Source: Oscillospiraceae bacterium
GTDB lineage: Bacteria > Bacillota_A > Clostridia > Oscillospirales > CAG-272
Direction: 5' to 3'
NCBI GenBank assembly: GCA_015063335.1
Contig: SVUH01000003.1
Coordinates: 1 to 64,000, forward strand
Length of the DNA: 64,000 nucleotides
A program made the translations under genes and the position numbers. The notes beneath the pieces are model-generated. The model was not told the DNA's origin and did no database searches. It was given only the letters and a program-made list of their open reading frames with translations. Of this stretch, positions 53,153 through 61,792 are shown piece after piece. The stretch's first letter is position 1. Every line of letters starts with the position of its first letter.

Positions 53153-53719
53153 TTACTCCCCCATTTCAGGCATAAGAATAGTTATAAACGTTCTTCCGTA
53201 TCTTGACCTTTTAATAGTCTTAAACTCTTCTTGAAGTGCTTGGTTTTTATCAAAAATATTTTCCTCACCACTCTCGCAAACAATAAGCGTGCTTTGCTTT
53301 AAAAAGCCACCGTTCAAAAGTGCTTGTAGCGCAAGCTGATAAAACCCCGAGGCATACGGCGGATCAATAAAAATCAAATCAAATTTTTTGCCCGTGCTTT
53401 TCTTTAGATACGACAGATACTCGTCCTTACGAATGTCACATTTCTCGTGGAGCTTGGTTTTTGCGGCATTTTCTTTTATTATTTTGATTGCGTCCGTAGA
53501 TTTATCTACAAGTACCGCGCTTGCCGCTCCTCTACTGATCGCTTCAAGCCCCATCTGACCCGATCCCGAAAAAAGATCCAGCACTTCTCTTTCCTCAATA
53601 TCTCCTTGAAGCATGGAAAACACAGCCTCTTTTACGCGCTCAGCCGTAGGTCTTGTGGCATCTCCATCCAAGGTTTTAAGACGTATGCCCTTAGCCGTTC
53701 CGGATATTATTCTCATCAT
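53153..53719 (-). CDS. rsmD: 16S rRNA (guanine(966)-N2)-methyltransferase RsmD
   Basis: A 188-residue methyltransferase. The N-terminal MRIISGTAKGIRL and RPTAERVKEAVFSML are family hallmarks. Motif I is VLDLFSGSGQMGLEAISRGA and the catalytic motif is IFIDPPY. The start overlaps the uvrC stop (ATGA), so the two are translationally coupled; rsmD-coaD follows as one unit. Confidence 0.95.
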   Translation of the reverse strand: MMRIISGTAKGIRLKTLDGDATRPTAERVKEAVFSMLQGDIEEREVLDLFSGSGQMGLEAISRGAASAVLVDKSTDAIKIIKENAAKTKLHEKCDIRKDEYLSYLKKSTGKKFDLIFIDPPYASGFYQLALQALLNGGFLKQSTLIVCESGEENIFDKNQALQEEFKTIKRSRYGRTFITILMPEMGE

Positions 53720-55578
53720 TTGTTAAAGTCACCGTCCTCGTCATTCTTGTGAAAATACGAATATACCGCAGTTGCGTCCTTTTCGCCTATTCCCGAAACC
53801 TTTGATATATCCGCCTGAGTTGCCGCCTTAAGCTTTGAAAGCGTGCCAAAATACGTAAGAAGCCTTCTTGCCTTTGCCTCGCCTATACCGGGAATATCCC
53901 TCAACGATGAGCGAGTAAGCGTTGCGCTTTTGGCTCGCGTTGTTTTACCGACTGTAAAGCGGTGGACCTCCTCCTGTATACCGTAAATAAATGTAAATAT
54001 AGTTCTGTCCTTGGCAATATTGATCTCCTGCGTATCGGTACAGAGTGCTCGCGTCTTATGGAAATCATCCTTTACCATACCGAAAACGGGAATATCCACT
54101 CCCGCCCCAAAAAGGACCTCCTTCGCAACAGAAACGTGTCCGCGTCCGCCATCAACAAGTATCAAATCGGGATATTCAGAAAACGATCCGGACGTATCAT
54201 CTTGTAAGTGCTTTATGCGGCGTGTCAAAGCTTCTCTCATTGAAGCATAGTCATCGGGTTGGTTCAGCATTTTAATATTAAACGCTCTATAATCGCTCTT
54301 GGATCTTTTACCGTTTTTGTAAACGACCATTCCTGCCGTAATATTTTCCTTACCGATATTTGATATGTCGTAAGCCTCAATGCGCTCCGGAACGCTTTCA
54401 AGCTCCAGAAGCCTTGCGAGGCTAAACGTAACGTTTTCGTCCTTTTGAGCCTCCTTTGTGCTCTGCTTTACCTTTTGCTCGGCGTTAGACACAACAGTGT
54501 CGCACAGCGCTTTTTTATTTCCGCGCTCGGGCGTTTTGAGAGATACCTTTCTTCCCGCTTCACGGCAAAAATACTCTTCAAGTACCGCCACGTCATCAGC
54601 ATCAAGCTTAAAAGAAGTCAAAACTTCCTTTGGAATACCCTCGCGCTTCTTATAGTGCTCGACTAAAAACGCACAAAGCGCGCCGCCGTCCATTTCCGTT
54701 TCGGCGCTGAAAATAAAATCACTCTTATCAATTACTGCGCCACCTCTTACGTACGCGCAGGAAATACATGAGAAGCACTCGTCCTGCCAGAGTCCAAACA
54801 CATCCATTTCTGTATCAGGCGAGGCAACCACCGTCTGCTTTTGGTGCAAAGCATCTAATGCCTCGATAGTATCACGGCATTTTGCCGCCGCCTCAAAATA
54901 TTCAGCTTCCGCAAATTCTATCATTTGAGACGAAAGTTTTTTCTTTGATTCAGCGGTATTTCCCTTTAAAATGTCTGTCGCACATTTTATAAGTGAATGA
55001 TATTCTTTCTTTGTAACGTTACCCGTACAAAGTCCGCAGCATTGCCCTATTTGATAATAAAGACAAGGTCTTGACTTTCCTATATCCTGCGGAAATTTGC
55101 GTTTACAAGTAGGTATTCCCAAGCTCTTATGAAGTATGTCAATCAGAGCGTATGCAGTAGACGAACCGGAAAACGGTCCAAAATATTTAGCCTTGTCAGA
55201 CGTTCGTGAACGAGTAAAGGCTATTCTTGGGTATTCTTCGTTAGTTATTTTTATATAGGGATATGATTTTGCGTCCTTCAGCTTGATATTATATTTAGGC
55301 GAATACTGCTTGATCAGCGTATTTTCAAGCGTAAGTGCTTCAATTTCCGTTTTGCATATTATAAAATCGAAGTCCTCCGCAAAATAAACCATACGTGAGG
55401 TCTTAGCGTTCTTTTGAGAATTTTGAAAATACTGCGATACTCTGTTTTTTAGCTTTCGTGATTTTCCAACATAAATAACCTTGCCGCTCTTATCCTTCAT
55501 TATATAAACGCCAGGAAGCAAGGGCAGCTCATTCGCCTTTTCAAGCAGCTCATTAGTTCTCTTTATCGTTTGGGGCAT
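53716..55578 (-). CDS. uvrC: excinuclease ABC subunit C
   Basis: A 620-residue nuclease that makes both cuts in nucleotide excision repair. The N-terminal GIY-YIG domain has PGVYIMKD and IYVGKS. A cysteine group (C-x-Y-x5-CCGLC) lies near residue 170. The UVR motif region, the C-terminal RNase H-like domain (AYDISNI, LILVDGG) and tandem helix-hairpin-helix motifs (DIPGIGEAKA, VSGIGEKDA) are complete. ATG 55578 has AAAGGAG upstream; the longer frame runs into the HPr terminator. Confidence 0.96.
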   Translation of the reverse strand: MPQTIKRTNELLEKANELPLLPGVYIMKDKSGKVIYVGKSRKLKNRVSQYFQNSQKNAKTSRMVYFAEDFDFIICKTEIEALTLENTLIKQYSPKYNIKLKDAKSYPYIKITNEEYPRIAFTRSRTSDKAKYFGPFSGSSTAYALIDILHKSLGIPTCKRKFPQDIGKSRPCLYYQIGQCCGLCTGNVTKKEYHSLIKCATDILKGNTAESKKKLSSQMIEFAEAEYFEAAAKCRDTIEALDALHQKQTVVASPDTEMDVFGLWQDECFSCISCAYVRGGAVIDKSDFIFSAETEMDGGALCAFLVEHYKKREGIPKEVLTSFKLDADDVAVLEEYFCREAGRKVSLKTPERGNKKALCDTVVSNAEQKVKQSTKEAQKDENVTFSLARLLELESVPERIEAYDISNIGKENITAGMVVYKNGKRSKSDYRAFNIKMLNQPDDYASMREALTRRIKHLQDDTSGSFSEYPDLILVDGGRGHVSVAKEVLFGAGVDIPVFGMVKDDFHKTRALCTDTQEINIAKDRTIFTFIYGIQEEVHRFTVGKTTRAKSATLTRSSLRDIPGIGEAKARRLLTYFGTLSKLKAATQADISKVSGIGEKDATAVYSYFHKNDEDGDFNK

Positions 55579-55610
55579 ATTAAGCTCCTTTAAAATCAAT
55601 ATTAAACCAT

Positions 55611-55645
55611 ACGGGGCTGTCACACCATAGGCGCGACAACCCCGT
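55611..55645 (-). terminator. terminator-like hairpin after the HPr gene
   Basis: ACGGGG-C-TGTC pairs with GACA-A-CCCCGT with one mismatch. A weak T-rich stretch follows on the minus strand. The core resembles the hairpin at 39897-39924. Confidence 0.6.
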
Positions 55646-55655
55646 ACAAAGCAGA

Positions 55656-55925
55656 TCATTCAAATTCTGCAAATCCTGTATTTATAAGATTAGCCAATCC
55701 GTTTATAGCCTCTGTTTCATCAAGTCCCTCGGCGCTGATGGTAACTGTCATTCCCTTTGCGATACCAAGTGACAAAACGCCAAGCAAGCTCTTTGCGTTG
55801 ATTTTACGGTCTTCCTTTTCTATCCACACAGACGACTTGTACGAATTTGCCTTTTGAATAAAGAACGTAGCGGGTCTTGCATGCAAGCCTATGTTATTTG
55901 TTATAGTTACATCTATTTTAGTCAT
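55656..55925 (-). CDS. ptsH: phosphocarrier protein HPr
   Basis: An 89-residue phosphocarrier of the sugar phosphotransferase system. The phosphorylated histidine is H15 (GLHARPA) and the regulatory serine is S46 in NAKSLLGVLSLG, so both catalytic and HprK-type control sites are kept. AGGAGC precedes the ATG. It is a single-gene unit; ptsI is not in the window. Confidence 0.94.
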   Translation of the reverse strand: MTKIDVTITNNIGLHARPATFFIQKANSYKSSVWIEKEDRKINAKSLLGVLSLGIAKGMTVTISAEGLDETEAINGLANLINTGFAEFE

Positions 55926-55994
55926 AAAGTTTGCTCCTGTTCGTATGCATATTAAGCAGAAACCGTAAAGTTACAGCAATAATACTTTATAAAT

Positions 55995-56023
55995 AGTATA
56001 TCAAAAAAACCGTATAAAATCAA
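55995..56023 (-). promoter_or_regulatory. sigma-A promoter of ptsH
   Basis: On the minus strand, TTGATT (56023-56018), a 17-base spacer and TATACT (56000-55995). The 214-base gap around it also holds a weak 7-bp hairpin at 56051-56068 that may end the operon upstream. Confidence 0.8.
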
Positions 56024-56139
56024 TAGCGAAATATTGGTTATTTTCAATAAACTTTTAGCTTTAAAAGTGCCAAAACACCCTCATTTTTCACACTTTTTTG
56101 ATTTTTTTGCTAAAAAATACGTTTTTCTTCAACAATTAG

Positions 56140-56688
56140 TTACTGTTCTGCTTCAACCGCCGTAATTTCTTCGATCCTTATGGTAATAGAAACAAGCTCG
56201 GTACGAACGTCTATTTTCTGTCCAGGAGCAATATAGGTTGAGCCGTTTACCAAAAATCCGCTCTCCTCTGAATATCTTCCGCTGCAGATAAGTCTTCCCT
56301 CTGCGTTAACTCTCGTTTGCGTGTCGGGATATTTAACTTCAACAATCGATCCGTCCGTCTTTGTAAAATACATAGACGCAGGGACAATACCCGCCAGCGC
56401 TTCCGTACCGTTTTCGGCAGCATTCGTAAGAACGCCAAAGCGCTCACCGCTTGAAGCGAAAAATACCTCATCGCCTATTTTAATATAGTTTGGTGTCGTG
56501 TGACGAATATCCTCTACTGTATAACTGACGGTGTAATCAGAAATGTTTTGGGTTGAGGAGATCCAATCAAGTATATTATATCTGAAATACACACCAACAA
56601 CGGCAACGATTATCAACAATATAATTACAACGTCCAGGATCCCAAATCTGGGGGCTGTTCCGGGTGCTCTCTTCTTTTTTTCTCTCAT
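56140..56688 (-). CDS. DUF4330 family membrane-anchored protein (second copy)
   Basis: A 182-residue protein: short basic cytoplasmic start (REKKKRAPG), one membrane segment (about residues 17-38), and an extracytoplasmic beta-rich domain. It shares the plan of the next gene upstream: FGILDVVIILLIIV here, FNLIDFLLIVVVLL there, then a Y-T/V strand, and a late NGSTYIAPGQKI versus NGTRIAVGEKI. The family has no known role. It is last in the minus operon rimM-trmD-ligase-DUF4330-DUF4330, nine bases after the first copy. Confidence 0.8.
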   Translation of the reverse strand: MREKKKRAPGTAPRFGILDVVIILLIIVAVVGVYFRYNILDWISSTQNISDYTVSYTVEDIRHTTPNYIKIGDEVFFASSGERFGVLTNAAENGTEALAGIVPASMYFTKTDGSIVEVKYPDTQTRVNAEGRLICSGRYSEESGFLVNGSTYIAPGQKIDVRTELVSITIRIEEITAVEAEQ

Positions 56689-56697
56689 AACAACTCC

Positions 56698-57228
56698 TTA
56701 CTGCTCCTCTACGCCAATGCAAAACGCTTCGCAAGCAAAATCTGGGAATTTAGTATATATCTTCTCTCCAACGGCGATTCTTGTGCCGTTAACGGTATAT
56801 CCCGCCCCTTCTTCATAGCGCGCGTCAGCCGTGATCGTAATTCTTAGGTCGTACTTTCCATCGATTTGCGATATCACCCCGATACCACTATCGGTTTCCT
56901 GCTGCAGATCGTATCTCAGCTCGGAATATGGATTGTTTTCAACAGCCTCAACGTATCCGATCTCACCCTTTGAAACAGAATCCTGAACAAGTTGTGCAGC
57001 CGCAATATTATTTATATATTGGCCGTCAACGCCCTTTACCTCTAACACGTAACGAATTTGTACCGTTCTGTCTGCGGTTATATTTTTAACTAAAGATGTG
57101 GGCAAAAACAAATACACGAGGCCGGCAGTTATCAGCAATACAACAACAATCAGCAAAAAGTCAATGAGGTTGAATTTTTTGCGTGAACGCTTTTTTATCT
57201 GTTGTGTAGAATTATTAATTTCGTTCAT
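56698..57228 (-). CDS. DUF4330 family membrane-anchored protein (first copy)
   Basis: A 176-residue protein with a basic N-terminus (IKKRSRKKFN), one membrane segment (about residues 21-43) and an extracytoplasmic domain. It is a paralogue of the gene that follows. The context, directly after an O-antigen-ligase-like gene, suggests work on surface polymers, but no motif proves this. It begins 19 bases after the ligase-like gene. Confidence 0.8.
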   Translation of the reverse strand: MNEINNSTQQIKKRSRKKFNLIDFLLIVVVLLITAGLVYLFLPTSLVKNITADRTVQIRYVLEVKGVDGQYINNIAAAQLVQDSVSKGEIGYVEAVENNPYSELRYDLQQETDSGIGVISQIDGKYDLRITITADARYEEGAGYTVNGTRIAVGEKIYTKFPDFACEAFCIGVEEQ

Positions 57229-57247
57229 ACCAAAGCTCCTTTTATTT

Positions 57248-59236
57248 TTACATTTGAACGTCTATCGAAGAAGAACAGTCGTAAGACACTTCATGAATTT
57301 TCGTCTTTTCGATCTGCCGTTTTCCTATTCTGATACATGCGATCCCCAATGCAAGCGATGCCCAGAACATAAAGAATATTCTTTGATTATACCAAACGTA
57401 ATCAAACATTCCCATGATCAATAACGAGCAAACTGCGCAGAAGGCGGCCATCACAAACAGGTAGCTCTCGCGCGATACCGATGACTTGGAGTATTCAAAG
57501 CTCTTTTGCATATAGAAGAATATTATAAGTCCGAAGCACAAGAGTCCACCGACACCCATACTTATTAGGATCTGCAGATACAGGTTGTGGCTGTGGACTG
57601 CCGACTCAATGCCTGCATATGCATAAACAGGATAAAGCTCTGCAAACGCCGAATTTCCGTAGCCAATTCCGCCCCAGAAATATTCCTTTAACATTTCGGC
57701 ACAGCCCTTCCAAGTATAGACTCTGTACAGAGTCGACGAGTCTGCAATATTACCGATGCTTGCAAAGCGTCTCACGATATTTTCGGGAAGAACGAACGGT
57801 AAAAACGGTATTGCAATAAGGGACGCAAAAATCGCGCGCATCGTCTTTCTGCTGTAGAAAAGGAAAAATGCAGTCGCACAAATGATAATAGCAAGCCACG
57901 CGGCACGCGACCAAGTAAACACGGAACACAGCACGATCATTAAACAAGAAATTACGCAAAGCGCACGGCTTCGTTTGGTTTTACAGGACACCGTCTGATA
58001 CAAAGCGAACGGGAATACGACTGCAAGGTAAGCCGCCAAATAATTGGGATTTTCAAACAGCGATGTCGTTCTTCCGTAAATGTCAGTAAAATAATCGAGA
58101 TCAAGCCATGCATTTGTTGAGAGCCCAAGAACATACTCCATCACACCGATAAAAGCAACCGTGCTTCCCGCGCTAACAATAGCGACAAGACATCTACGGA
58201 GCCATTTTTCTGTTCTTATAAGGTTTACTACCAAAAAGTATATACAACCTAAAATGCATGCAACGACCGCCGATATGAGTGAATCTCTGCCGCCTACGGA
58301 TATAGCCCCCGAGAAATACGTGAGTATAAGGAAAATAATCACGGAGCAATCAATAAGCTCAACCTTAAATATACGCTTTCCTCTTATGAGCTTAATAAGA
58401 TAAGAGGCAACCGTTATAAGAACAAGAGCTATCAACGAAAGCGTCGGATTTTCCAAGAACGAAAAGAACGGTAGTCCAAAAAGGCATATCAAAACTCCGA
58501 TTTCGGGCGCATACATAATAAGAATGACCGCAACACACGCCGCAAATCCAAGAATTATACTTATAGGATGCACGATGAATGTAAAAACTCCCGCCGCTAT
58601 TCCAAGCAAAACAGACGAGCCGCCGCGCTTATTCTTTTTGGTCACGTTTCCATCGAATGACTCGTTTCTGTATCCAAGCGCATCAACAAATATCGCACCT
58701 GTCATGCGTCCGTTTTGGACAGCCTTGGCAAGCGTTAGCTTTGAGATGTTCATAGGAATAGCAAGAACACAAACCGCTATACCCACGAAAAGATAATCCG
58801 CATCTGCCTTTCCCATTACGGGTAACAACATCTTAGTAAAGTAAACGAGTACCGTATATATACCGAACGTAAGGAAAAACGTTCCGTATGATTTTAGCGG
58901 AATAAATGCAAGCGAACAAATCTTTTGACGTATTTTTTTTAGAAAAAAGCTATTTTCAAAGCTTCCCGAAAGATACTCCCGTATCCTTCTTATAAGCTTT
59001 TTGTTCTTTTTTCCACCACTGAAATAGTCAACTACATAACCGTTTTGAAAGGACTCAGAAGACGAAGAATACGATGAAAACAAGTAGCCGAAAAAGCCTT
59101 TAATAAATGCGTTATAAATAAGATCCGACAGCTTGTCAAACAAATATACAAACAAGCTCACGGAAGCAAGTCCTCGAACGCCGAGCTTTCTTGCACCGTT
59201 ATTCTCTGCCGTATTCGACTCTTTATGCTTTTTCAT
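57248..59236 (-). CDS. O-antigen ligase-like (Wzy_C) polymerase with N-terminal extension
   Basis: A 662-residue membrane protein with about twelve to fourteen membrane segments. The second half has the O-antigen ligase pattern: FENPNYLAAYLAVVFPF, then TWSRAAWLA, then GIGYGNSAFAE and the periplasmic-type histidine in SAVHSHNLYLQIL. The first about 200 residues are an added region with S-rich and basic stretches (SSYSSSSES, GGKKNKK). It may polymerise or attach surface glycans. ATG 59236 has AAAGGAG upstream. Confidence 0.85.
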   Translation of the reverse strand: MKKHKESNTAENNGARKLGVRGLASVSLFVYLFDKLSDLIYNAFIKGFFGYLFSSYSSSSESFQNGYVVDYFSGGKKNKKLIRRIREYLSGSFENSFFLKKIRQKICSLAFIPLKSYGTFFLTFGIYTVLVYFTKMLLPVMGKADADYLFVGIAVCVLAIPMNISKLTLAKAVQNGRMTGAIFVDALGYRNESFDGNVTKKNKRGGSSVLLGIAAGVFTFIVHPISIILGFAACVAVILIMYAPEIGVLICLFGLPFFSFLENPTLSLIALVLITVASYLIKLIRGKRIFKVELIDCSVIIFLILTYFSGAISVGGRDSLISAVVACILGCIYFLVVNLIRTEKWLRRCLVAIVSAGSTVAFIGVMEYVLGLSTNAWLDLDYFTDIYGRTTSLFENPNYLAAYLAVVFPFALYQTVSCKTKRSRALCVISCLMIVLCSVFTWSRAAWLAIIICATAFFLFYSRKTMRAIFASLIAIPFLPFVLPENIVRRFASIGNIADSSTLYRVYTWKGCAEMLKEYFWGGIGYGNSAFAELYPVYAYAGIESAVHSHNLYLQILISMGVGGLLCFGLIIFFYMQKSFEYSKSSVSRESYLFVMAAFCAVCSLLIMGMFDYVWYNQRIFFMFWASLALGIACIRIGKRQIEKTKIHEVSYDCSSSIDVQM

Positions 59237-59240
59237 CGCG

Positions 59241-59942
59241 TTATCTCCTTTCGTATTTTTCAAATAGATCGGGGCGTCGCTCCTTGGTCAGCTCTATTGC
59301 CCTTTCCCTTCTCCATTTATCTATGTTTTCGTGATGTCCCGATATGAGAACGTCAGGCACTGTTACTCCGTGAAACTCATACGGGCGCGTATATTGTGGA
59401 TATTCAAGCAGTCCGCCGGTAATGCTTTCATCAAGATAACACTCCGGTGCGGCAAGTACTCCATCAACGAGTCTTGCAACACTGTCAACAAGTATACATG
59501 CGGGGATCTCTCCACCCGTGAGAACAAAATCTCCGATTGATATTTCCTCATCAACTATTTCGTCTATAATTCTTCGGTCAACACCCTCATAATGTCCGCA
59601 CAAAATAACAAGATGCTCGCACTGCGAAAGCTCCTCTGCCTTTTCTTGGTTAAGTATCTTTCCTGCCGGTGACATATAAACTACCTTGCGCTCTCCCGAG
59701 ACGTATTTTCGTTTATTGAGTATCGCTTCGTAGCAATTATATATCGGAGGCGCCATCATAAGCATTCCCTTGCCTCCGCCATAAGGAGTATCGTCAACTC
59801 TGCGGTGCTTGTCTTGCGTGTAATCGCGAATATTATGACACTCTATCTCGATAGCGCCGCTTTTCTGCGCGCGTCCGAGAATACTTTCTCCGAGCACGTA
59901 ATTAACAAGCTCGGGAAACAACGTCATAATATCAAAAATCAT
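59241..59942 (-). CDS. trmD: tRNA (guanine(37)-N1)-methyltransferase TrmD
   Basis: A 233-residue SPOUT enzyme that makes m1G37 and prevents frameshifts. The motifs are all present: DDTPYGGGKGMLM, LCGHYEGVDRR, EISIGDFVLTGGE and the C-terminal GHHENIDKWRRE. It lies eight bases after rimM. rpsP and ffh, which often sit upstream of rimM, are absent here. Confidence 0.97.
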   Translation of the reverse strand: MIFDIMTLFPELVNYVLGESILGRAQKSGAIEIECHNIRDYTQDKHRRVDDTPYGGGKGMLMMAPPIYNCYEAILNKRKYVSGERKVVYMSPAGKILNQEKAEELSQCEHLVILCGHYEGVDRRIIDEIVDEEISIGDFVLTGGEIPACILVDSVARLVDGVLAAPECYLDESITGGLLEYPQYTRPYEFHGVTVPDVLISGHHENIDKWRRERAIELTKERRPDLFEKYERR

Positions 59943-59949
59943 AAATACC

Positions 59950-60462
59950 TCAGTCCAAAAGTCCGGGAATAGTATTAACGAAAATACCTTCCTTTACGTC
60001 AATTCTATCAATAAATTCATCGACTGCGGGAATCATTCGCTCGCCGTTAGGAGTATCCACAACGTAAATGTCCGAAGCTCCTCGGTTTATTATATCGGAC
60101 ACTTGCCCGTAAACTGTACCGTCAGTCGCATCAATAACCTTGATACCAATCAAATCGGCAATGAAAAACTCGCCCTCCTCAAGCGCAAAGTCATCGCGGC
60201 TCGCATAAACAACTGTGTTTTTGAGCGCCATGGCGGCATCCATATCGTTTATGCCGTCAAGCTCGGCGATAACAAACTGCTTAAAAACACTCGTCCTTTT
60301 TACGTTATATTTTTCATATGTGCCATTCTTGCGAACGAACAGCTTTTTTAGAGATGCAAGCTCCTCGGGAGAGTTGCACCACGAATCAAGCTTCACTGCA
60401 CCGTGACAGCCGTGTGTATTGATTATTTTTCCACATTCTATATACTTTTCTGTATTGGACAT
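59950..60462 (-). CDS. rimM: 16S rRNA processing protein RimM
   Basis: A 170-residue 30S maturation factor that binds S19. The N-terminal beta-barrel has CGKIINTHGCHGAVKL; the PRC-barrel C-terminal domain has FIADLIGIKV, the DIYVVDTPNGERMIPAV stretch and IPGLLD. ATG 60462 has GGAG six bases upstream; the earlier ATG lies too near the promoter's start. Confidence 0.93.
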   Translation of the reverse strand: MSNTEKYIECGKIINTHGCHGAVKLDSWCNSPEELASLKKLFVRKNGTYEKYNVKRTSVFKQFVIAELDGINDMDAAMALKNTVVYASRDDFALEEGEFFIADLIGIKVIDATDGTVYGQVSDIINRGASDIYVVDTPNGERMIPAVDEFIDRIDVKEGIFVNTIPGLLD

Positions 60463-60499
60463 AACTGACTCCAAAAACGTATTCAATATTTATTATATT

Positions 60500-60528
60500 A
60501 TTATATCACATTTTTTGTAATATTTCAA
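60500..60528 (-). promoter_or_regulatory. sigma-A promoter of rimM-trmD and the following glycan genes
   Basis: On the minus strand, TTGAAA (60528-60523), a 17-base spacer and TATAAT (60505-60500). Confidence 0.88.
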
Positions 60529-60588
60529 CAGTTTTACCATTAAATTTTAATATATCTAAATATAAACAATTTGTTCACAATTATTTAA

Positions 60589-60617
60589 TTGCAAATACCC
60601 TTTTAATGTGATATAAT
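60589..60617 (+). promoter_or_regulatory. sigma-A promoter of yajC
   Basis: TTGCAA at 60589-60594, a 17-base spacer and TATAAT at 60612-60617. Confidence 0.82.
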
Positions 60618-60647
60618 ATATCAAATCGTTTTTTGGAGGATATAAAA

Positions 60648-60932
60648 ATGGGCGATATTATAATGACAATTCTTATGGTCGTTGCATTTGGCGCGATCAT
60701 GTACTTCTTTATGTACAGACCTCAGAAGAAGCAGGAAAAAGAAGTTAACAATATGAGAAACAACCTGCAGGTCGGTGACGAGATAACCACTATCGGCGGT
60801 ATTATCGGTAAGATCGTTAGTCTTAAAGAGGAAACCGTTCTTATTGAAACAGGTCATGACCGCACGAAGATAAGAATTCTCCGCACCGCAGTTCGTTGCG
60901 TTGACGTTCACGCAGAGGACGCACAGGACTGA
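60648..60932 (+). CDS. yajC: preprotein translocase subunit YajC
   Basis: A 94-residue protein with one N-terminal membrane segment (about residues 4-22) ending in MYFFMYRPQKKQEKE, then the conserved VGDEITTIGGIIGKIV domain. It belongs to the SecDF-YajC complex, which helps export. GGAGG precedes ATG 60648. secD and secF are not adjacent. Confidence 0.94.
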   Translation: MGDIIMTILMVVAFGAIMYFFMYRPQKKQEKEVNNMRNNLQVGDEITTIGGIIGKIVSLKEETVLIETGHDRTKIRILRTAVRCVDVHAEDAQD

Positions 60933-60970
60933 TTAAAATAAATAAAATACAGCAATTGTGCAAAACAAAA

Positions 60971-61020
60971 TCACCGCCGAGAGTGACCTAATGGGTTTCT
61001 CTCGGCGGTGAATTGTTTTT
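60971..61020. terminator. bidirectional terminator between yajC and the ABC transporter operon
   Basis: A 13-bp stem (60971-60983 with 60999-61011) followed by ATTG and five T on the plus strand and TTTTG on the minus strand. Confidence 0.88.
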
Positions 61021-61060
61021 GATATTGTTAGATTAAAAACTTTTGAATCCGATTTTTTTA

Positions 61061-61792
61061 TTATAAAATATTTTGCAAAAACTGTTGAAGTCTTGGATTT
61101 TGAGGATTCTCAAAGAAATCCTTAGGTGGAGCTTCTTCCGCAATTACTCCGTCGCACATAAACAGTATTTTATCTGCGACCTCTCTTGCAAAGCCCATTT
61201 CGTGGGTAACCACTACCATGGTCATGCCTTCCGCGGCAAGCTCTTTCATAAGGTCAAGAACTTCACCAACCATTTCGGGGTCAAGCGCCGACGTGGGCTC
61301 GTCAAACAGCAGCACCTCGGGATTCATTGCAAGCGCGCGTGCGATTGCAACTCTCTGCTTCTGTCCACCCGAAAGAGTCGAGGGATACGCATTTGCCTTA
61401 TCGGGAAGTCCGACTCTCTCAAGAAGCTCCATTGCGCGCTTCTTTGCCTCGTCGGGCTTCATAAGCTTAAGCTGTATGGGGGCAAGTGTCAGATTATCAA
61501 GTATTGTCATGTGCGGGAACAAATTGAAGTGCTGGAATACCATTCCCATCTTCTGACGAAGCTTATTTATATTACACTTCTTTGAATTTATCTTTTCTCC
61601 GTGAAAATATATTTCTCCGTCAGTAGGTATTTCAAGGAGATTAAGGCATCGCAAGAACGTGCTCTTTCCTCCGCCTGAAGGACCAACAATAACTATCTTA
61701 TCACCCTTATTGATGTGATAATCAATACCGCGAAGGACTTTTATTTCTCCGTCCTCGCCAAATTCTTTATATAGATTTTTAACGTCTATCAC
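61061..61792 (-). CDS. polar amino-acid ABC transporter ATP-binding protein
   Basis: A 243-residue ABC ATPase of the GlnQ type. Walker A is GPSGGGKST (K43), the signature LSGGQKQR, Walker [13 protein letters not shown], and the switch histidine lies in [12 protein letters not shown] 61792 is chosen because AAAGGAGG lies just upstream and the length then equals GlnQ; the longer frame lies inside the permease gene. It overlaps that gene by 14 bases and is last in the operon. Confidence 0.93.
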   Translation of the reverse strand: MIDVKNLYKEFGEDGEIKVLRGIDYHINKGDKIVIVGPSGGGKSTFLRCLNLLEIPTDGEIYFHGEKINSKKCNINKLRQKMGMVFQHFNLFPHMTILDNLTLAPIQLKLMKPDEAKKRAMELLERVGLPDKANAYPSTLSGGQKQRVAIARALAMNPEVLLFDEPTSALDPEMVGEVLDLMKELAAEGMTMVVVTHEMGFAREVADKILFMCDGVIAEEAPPKDFFENPQNPRLQQFLQNIL

